Below are positions 57,923-64,000 of a stretch of DNA of 64,000 bases, piece after piece. Positions within the stretch are counted from its first letter, which is position 1. Each line of letters opens with the position of its first letter. The stretch spans positions 248,001-312,000 of the forward strand of contig SAXG01000013.1 in assembly GCA_012932865.1 (NCBI GenBank), written 5' to 3'. Below the pieces are notes generated by a model. It was not told where the DNA came from, did not search any database, and saw nothing but the letters and a program-made list of their open reading frames with translations. Source of the stretch: Amylostereum areolatum (taxonomy: Eukaryota; Basidiomycota; Agaricomycetes; Russulales; Stereaceae). The translations under genes and the position numbers were made by a program.

Positions 57923-60181
57923 TCAAACGTCGAAACTCCAAAGCTCCGCCACGACGTCCCCTCCCACCCCGTCCTCCGACTTCTCAAATAAATGCCCCTT
58001 GAGCTCGTCCGCCACCGCCGGCTCTTTCTTGATTTTCCGCTTGAACTCGGCGTCCAAAAGCTGTTCGCGTCTCTCTAAGTCTACGCCACGCGACTACAGG
58101 CGAAAGGAAAGCGCACCGTTCCGTAGGTATGGTCCAGGAAATCTTCCAGCGGGTACGCAGGCTTCGTGAATGCCTCCTCTAGTACCTTTCCCAGCGTGGC
58201 CACGCCCGCGTGATAATGCCGTTTCATCGCGTGCAGTTCCCAAAGCGACGAGTCGAGCGCGTTGGTCGCATTCGGGTTCGGCTCGTCCTCCAAGAACGGG
58301 TCTGCGCCGAAAATGAGTTTGTCAACGTCAGTGACCCTTTCCCAACGTGGTGGGAGAGGGCGAACGCACCGGCGGATAGATCCTCGACGTCCGAGTCCCG
58401 ATGGATCATGACCATGAGCGCGGGGTGACGTTTGAGAATGTTGTACGTGAACGGGATCATGATGACGATGCTCGACGGCGGGGCGTGCAGCGAGAGCCTT
58501 GAGAGCCGCTTCACGAATGAGGCGAGGAGAGTGGCAGGGAGATGTCTGTGTGCATGTTGTTATTCGTCTGCTTACATCACACGTAAAAGACGAGGTGTGC
58601 GTACGTCGACCTTAGGAACAGCTCGGCCAGACGGAAAAATCGCGCGCGATGCTTGAGGTGCAGGAGGTCCTTGTCCAGGAATGCGTACAGCCGCGTGTAA
58701 AATACGGGATAATCGCTGGTCGCGCACGTCAGTCTCGGCCCGTCCTACAACGACAAAAGACGCTCACAGGTTATAGTCCTGCATCAGGATGAACAGCGTG
58801 TTCAGCGCCAATAGCCCCACGACGCCGCCTACCCTCAACCCATCAGCCCTCCTCCCGTATCTCAACGATGATATAAAGGATGCACACACCATAATCCACG
58901 CACGAGCCCACCCAGTCCATGATCATCACTGCCCTCGTCAAATGCGGCATCACCCTCGCATGCATCACCTCCAACGCGCGCATCGCCAGCGTTCCCCCGT
59001 CCTTCTGCAGCCGCGGCAACAGGCTCAGCCACGCGCGCGTGAAGACCGCGCGATGCGAGGGCAACGCGTGAACGGACTGGTGCACGGTCATCCGGTGCAG
59101 TCGACCGGTCTTCTGCGCATCCTTGCCCTTACCCTTGTCCTTCTTCCCGTTCTCCTCGTCGTCGAAGAACTTGCGCCAGTCGTCCTCCGCACCGTCCTCT
59201 TCTTCAGACGCTTCGTCGTCCCCGTCCGCCGAGGCCGCCCCGCGCGGCTTGGGAGGCTTCGCGCCGAGCTCGGCGACCCACCAGGTCTTGATGTCGGACG
59301 GGGCACTGGGGAACGTGCTCAGGGCCTCGAGGAAGGCGAGCAGATTTTCGTGCGCGTGCGCATGTTTTTCCTGGACGAGCTGGGCGAGGATAGGTCTGTG
59401 CACGCCCGTCGTGTCAGTCTAGCCCTCCTCGGTCCGTCAGGAGTAGTAGAGATAGACGCACTCGCAGTCACGGAGGAAGAACCACCGCACGTCGTCGTAC
59501 ACGTTCAGCCATGTCCCGAGGAAAAGTTCGCGCACGTCCGCCTCAAGCTTTCCATCCCCGTCCTCCGCGCCCGCGCGCGTCGAAGACGGACACGCGAGCA
59601 GCGCACGGACGACGCGTTTGAAAAGCGGTACGGTGAACTGGGGGCCGTGGTCCGAAGACCTGCTCAACGCGCCGGACAGATGTTTGACGAGGGACATAAG
59701 GATCTTCAGCGCCGAAGTCTAAAGCACAAATCAGCAAGCCGATCTCAACGTTCGCCCACCCAGCGATGGCCAACATAAGAGAGAGAGAGAAAGAACAGTA
59801 ACCCACCCTGAGCGTACTCTCTGCATCCTTCATCAGTCCCGCCAAAAACGCCTCGTACTCCCCCATCCGCTCGGCAATCCACACTCTCACCACTCTCCCC
59901 TCCTCGTCCCCCTCCCCCTCCTTCCTGTCCATAAATCCAGCATTGATCACGAGCACGAATGAGCGGTACAAAGCATAGACGGCCTTGTGCACGAGCTCGG
60001 CGCGCGGAAGCGTCGGGAGGAGCTCGACGAGGTCCGCGATGGCGTTGAGCGAGGACTTGTTCGCGATTGCGGTGGAGATGCGCGTTTCGAGATCGCGGAT
60101 GGTGGACTCGGTTTCCGAGCTTGCAGTCGATCCTGATAGTTTGCGGCGCTTAGGCGCACGGGGAAGAGAAGAGGGAGCCAT
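57923..60181 (-). CDS. NOC4: Nucleolar complex protein 4 (NOC4/UTP19, CBF/MAK21 family)
   Basis: Needed with Nop14 for 40S maturation and export. Start 60181 (MAPSSLPRAPKRRKLSG, a nuclear-localisation-like basic cluster). The N-terminal helical region is followed by an acidic linker (DEASEEEDGAEDDW, about 59230-59160). The CBF/MAK21 domain comes next: VMPHLTRAVMIMDWVGSCVDYGG, LALNTLFILMQDYNL, DYPVFYTRLYAFLDKDLLHLKHRARFFRLAELFL, LPATLLASFVKRLSRLSLHAPP and IPFTYNILKRHPALMVMIHR, ending ...AELWSFDV at 57923. Introns are short. Match to the family is by these conserved blocks. Frame looks intact by splicing. Confidence 0.9.
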
Positions 60182-60680
60182 GGATGGAGTTGGAGGGAAA
60201 CAAAGTCAAGAATTTGCTTCAGCGTCGAAAAGAAGCGCCAGCGGCCCGCCTCTTCCGGATCAGGCCTGCCGGTGTTGTCTTTGAAGTCGTCACCCCCTCG
60301 ACGATCGCAAAACACGCGTTCAGGAAAACGAGGAGGCTGAGATGGTGTGTATGATTACGACGTCAAACAACAAAGGAAAAATCAAAGGGATATGTAATGG
60401 TACATACACGAGTGACTTGGGAAACCAAGACCGCACGGGACGCGCACCTGCCCTCCCCTCCCCACGAACTAGGCACGCAAATACAATATTAAAAGCCCCC
60501 GCCAGGCTACCCAGGCAGAAGGTACGCAATACACAAGTCTCTGGAGCCCCCCATCAAAGACTAAGGACGAGGGAAGAATAGCCAATGTCCACTGCAAACA
60601 AACGACGCATACCGTGATATTGTAGTAATTTTCTTTTCTCGCGCCAGCGAGCCACCCGACGCGACGATTTTGCGATCGTT
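60182..60680. other. Intergenic between NOC4 and CCCH gene
   Basis: About 500 bp that hold the NOC4 promoter and the CCCH gene 3' UTR. Short frames only; nothing recognised. Confidence 0.45.
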
Positions 60681-63048
60681 CTACCCGTCCATGCTGAACA
60701 GGTCGTCGTCGTCCCCCGTCAACACCGGCCCGCTCAGCGGGCTCAATGGCGTGCCCCCATGGGCCCATCCCTTCCCGCTCGGCACACGCGTCGCTGGCGG
60801 CGGGATGCCCGGCGGACCTTGCCCAGACGGCGCCTGCGAGAGCGGTGGCCTCGGCGCCGCTGCCGCACTCGAGTACGACATGCGGGACATCATCGGGTCG
60901 AACCCGGTCGAAGGATTCGCGCCGCGCAGCTGCTCCGCCATGCTTGCCTTGCCAGGCGACAATCCGATCCAATCCGTGAACGGGCCGGGATGGCTGTTCT
61001 GTATGCTGGTGCCCGGCGCGTACGTGCCCGACTGCGACGCTCCGAACACGCTCGACGAGGACGGCGAGGGGATGAGGGGTGGAGGCGGTAACGCGTGGAT
61101 GCGCGAGTAGCCCGCGGCGAGACCCTGGGGCAAACTCTGACCGGGAGCGTGCGACTGTAGCGCGAGCGCGGACGGCGAGAGCGCGTTTCTATCCTCCATG
61201 TCTCCGCCGAAGTCCTTGCCCTGGGGTATCGGCCGCCCAAGATGGAAAGGCTGACCATTGAACGACTCGGACGTGCCATCGAACTGCTGACGCTGGTGTC
61301 CTGCGGTATGCGGTTGAGGAGGAAGGGGTTCGTTAAGCCGCGCCAACAGGTTCGCCGCGTTCGCGCCCGGGATGTTGGTGGTGCTAGTAGGCGCGTAGGC
61401 CCCCGGACGGAGACCGCCACTGGGCGTGCGCTGCATCGCGCCTTTGGAGTTGAGATAGTGTTGGTGCGTGCCAGGTAGGAATGCGGCCGATGCATTGGAA
61501 GGCGAAAGGAAGCTATTGATATGGTCGTCCACGAACGAGCGGCCACCAAACGCAGAGCCCGATTTGTGCGAGGCTGGTGTTCCGCTGACCATGCTACCTA
61601 TAGGACCAGCTGACGCCGTGTGCTCCATAGCCGACGAGCGCGGCGAGCCCGCCAACCCCTGTCCATTGTCCGACCAAATCGACTTGATGTCTCCTAGCAG
61701 CGACGGGGCGGGAACCGAACGCGAGTAGCGATGATGGTGCGATTCGACGCTGGGACGCGGACCGGCGCCCCAGCCTCCCTCCCTTGGCGAGGACATGCCA
61801 GGACCAAGATTGGTTGCGGCGTTGGTTGCATTTGTACGCGAGTATCTGCGGGAGCGCTCTTCGGGGGTCAGGAGGTCGGATAACGATCCTGGAATGAACT
61901 CTTCCAAATCCTCATCCTCCACCACGATATCTCCCACAGATTCATGCGCTCCACCGGAAGGCAGACGACCAAAATTGTCTCTCCACGTGTGCTGGGCACC
62001 GAGCGAAGCAGCAATGCCCGACCTCGCCTTGAAGTTGTCCGGCGATTCCGAAGAAAAAAACACGGATTGCGTGCCGGGCGCGGAGAACGGGGAGGAGGAA
62101 AGGAATCCTGGCGCACGCGCTGGAGAGGTGCCCGGTGAAAACCCGTTCACGCGACCGGACTGGTCATGGGAGGAGGACACCGACCTAGGCGACCCTATGG
62201 GGCCTAGATCTGCGGAGTTTGCAGAGTCGTTAATGCGACGAGGAGCAGAGGGGGTGCTGGCGGGGAGCGGCGACGGGGACGAAGTGGACGGAACACCGAG
62301 ATCCTTGCCTGGGGAGCCTTCAAACTGGGATGGGGATTCCGATACGCCTGGCTCTTCGTTGGAAGCAGAAGTCGAGGATTTGCGCTGGGCGGGTGCAGTG
62401 GGAAGTTTGGTCGACTCGTCAGGCATGCCAAACGCCGCGAAATCGGAGTCCTGGAGAGGAGGCGCCGGTGCCGAGGGGGATATGGTAGCCTTGAGCGCCA
62501 TAGGGATGGGCGCGCGCGTTGAACCATGCAAGATCCGCGTAGGAGCAGTCGAGCCCGAGAGGAGAGGATTGCGCCCCTGCCCGCCCTCGCCTCTGCCGTG
62601 TCCACCTTTTGATTTTCCACCTTTTCCGCCCTCCCTGGAAGCGCTGTTGGCGGCCTGCGCCGCCTTCTTGTTCTTGCGATCCATGGCCATGCTCTGGCCG
62701 GGTAGGATGTGCGCGAGAGCGCATTTGTGACCGAACTTGCAGTTGCCCTTCACGAACCAAGCACATGTGTCCTTGTGCTGACCTGGCTCTAGGATAGAGT
62801 GGGAAAACGGACAGGAGGATCCTGCGGTGCATGAGCCGACTCTGAAAAATTTGCAAGGGACATGAGACAGGTCTTTGGCTGATGACGAGAGATCGAGGAG
62901 GAGGTGAGCATCGTGAAGGAACGCCTAGGAAGGCGCACGCACGCTTGGACGAACCCTTAGATTTTCCACCCTTCTCTCGGTCACGGTTGCTGTCCTGATC
63001 CAGGTCATGAGTGACATCGTGGTCGTCGTTCTTATCGGCGACGGGCAT
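60681..63048 (-). CDS. CCCH zinc-finger protein (Lee1-like)
   Basis: Predicted RNA-binding regulator. Start 63048. Two CCCH fingers with spacing C-x7-C-x5-C-x3-H lie at about 62860-62710 (PCKFFRVGSCTAGSSCPFSH and TCAWFVKGNCKFGHKCALAH), close to the N-terminus. The long rest (about 650 residues) is Ser/Pro/Gly-rich, low-complexity, ending LFSMDG. The first exon encodes a very Asp/Lys-rich lead. Two fingers followed by a long disordered tail is the Lee1-type layout in fungi. No enzymatic motif. Target RNA unknown. Confidence 0.85.
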
Positions 63049-63361
63049 CGTTCGAGGGCGAGGTAGAGGGTGACGGGGGGGTTAAGGTTAAACGAAGAGG
63101 AGGTGATGCGGGGAGAAAAGCAGTGAAAGGGGAGGCAGCGACGGCCGCTGAGGACCGGAAGGAGGTCGAGCGGGCAAGGTGGCGGACGCCTCGAGCCCTC
63201 TCATAAAATTATTTATCGAACGTCACGTGCACACACATCTCCTCTGGGTCTCTCCGCGCAAGCTGCCTCGACGGCGTTCGCCCCCATGTCGATTATAATG
63301 TACAGAAATTCACACTCGTTCTACAGCTTCATCGTGACATAACGTTAAAGGTATCCCGCGA
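63049..63361. other. Intergenic
   Basis: About 310 bp between the myosin light chain stop and the CCCH gene start. An AAATAATTTAT-like AT-rich word at about 63206-63216 could serve the CCCH gene. Nothing else. Confidence 0.4.
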
Positions 63362-64000
63362 TCACTGACTGAGGATCGTCCTTACGAACGATTCGTAATT
63401 GACGTTGCCATCTCTGTTTCATGGCGTCAGCCTCTCGCGATCCGAACCAAAGAAGTGGGAAAGGACGTACGCGCCGACCTGCACGCCCTTGAGAAGCTCG
63501 TCAACCTCCTCGTCGGACATCTTCTCTCCTAGCTGCGTTAAGACGTATCGTAGCTCGCCAGCGCCGATAAACCCGTTCCCTTCCTTGTCGAACACTTGGA
63601 AGCCGCGGATGAACTCCTCTGCGATGGCGATGGCGGCAAGGCAACGATATGGGCAGGTGGTCGGGCAATGAGGTGGCAAATAAACAAGGAAATGTTGCCG
63701 ATAGAAAGGATCGTTCGTCAGTTCAAGTCTCGTTGACAACCGACCAAGACGCACCAGGTGTTCCCGCAGGCTTGAATCCGTCTGGCCGGTTCAGAATCGT
63801 CAAGAACGTCTTGTAGTCGACTATACGACGTGTCCAGTAATATCCTCGGAGGGAGAAGGTGATGCAACGCACCATCGCGTGGGGCACCCGCCACTAGATC
63901 TGCGACCTCAGACTGTGTTGGGTTTTGGCCGAGCGCACGGAGAAGATCGCCCAAAGTTTCGCGCGGCACGGCTCCGGTGCCCTTCTTGTCGAAGAGAGCG
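63362..64000 (-). CDS. Essential myosin light chain (Cdc4/Mlc1-like EF-hand protein), 5' end outside window
   Basis: Calmodulin-fold light chain binding IQ motifs of class II/V myosins in cytokinesis. The visible part, from the right edge, reads [32 protein letters not shown] ([21 protein letters not shown]), then a linker with [18 protein letters not shown]-hand [37 protein letters not shown], and [16 protein letters not shown] at the stop, 63362. The EF-hand loops lack several Ca ligands, as in light chains. The 5' exons, including the start, are outside. Three short introns. Confidence 0.85.

Noticed and set aside
61795..62730. 311-codon plus ORF
   Set aside because: Antisense of the disordered tail of the CCCH protein; low-complexity and without motif.
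1..64000. CRISPR arrays, bacterial operons, ribosome-binding sites
   Set aside because: Introns, tRNA intron and gene families show a eukaryotic nuclear genome; no regularly spaced identical repeats were seen.

Overview
The window is genomic DNA from a filamentous basidiomycete, most likely an Agaricomycete. The evidence is genes split by many introns of about 46-75 nt with GTRNGY donors and short CTNAY-like branch regions, a White-collar-1 photoreceptor without the C-terminal GATA zinc finger, an SKT5-type chitin synthase activator with a CaaX tail, and a family of O-methylsterigmatocystin-oxidoreductase-like P450s. No bacterial, viral or intact transposon signature was found.

Layout. (1) 1-12.8 kb, housekeeping: a P4-ATPase lipid flippase (partial, -), a tail-anchored FHA coiled-coil protein of the SLMAP/Far9 (STRIPAK) type (-), a BTB + CAP-Gly protein (+), and an SKT5/CHS4-like chitin synthase activator (+). 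(2) 13.5-41.1 kb, a putative sesquiterpenoid biosynthetic gene cluster: SDR1 (+), P450-A (-), tRNA-Ser(CGA), a GMC oxidoreductase (-), the divergent P450 pair B (-)/C (+), a sesquiterpene synthase of the protoilludene-synthase type (+), SDR2 (+), a 5.2 kb gene-poor stretch with one interrupted ORF, HMG-CoA synthase (+) and P450-D (+). (3) 42-64 kb, mostly housekeeping: GH3 beta-xylosidase (-), a HAD/HDHD2-like hydrolase (+), a zinc MDR alcohol dehydrogenase (-), ribosomal protein L10/uL16 (+), WC-1 (+), a mitochondrial pyruvate-dehydrogenase-type kinase (-), eIF2-alpha (+), NOC4 (-), a CCCH zinc-finger protein (-) and an essential myosin light chain (partial, -).

How the cluster may work (inference). 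HMG-CoA synthase would raise mevalonate and so FPP supply. The terpene synthase would cyclise FPP, four P450s would hydroxylate the skeleton, and the secreted GMC enzyme and the two SDRs would adjust alcohol/carbonyl oxidation states. P450-A and P450-D are near-identical copies in inverted orientation at the two flanks, and P450-B/P450-C are divergent paralogues in the middle, so duplication shaped the locus.

Caveats. Several genes need a one-base correction to read through: the terpene synthase (two), P450-B (one clear, one likely), P450-C (one, perhaps two), SDR1 (one) and the PDH kinase (one); HMG-CoA synthase is ambiguous. All look like single-base insertions. That pattern fits sequencing error better than decay, but it is enriched in the cluster core and cannot be settled from one sequence. 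Exon boundaries given here are my manual splices.
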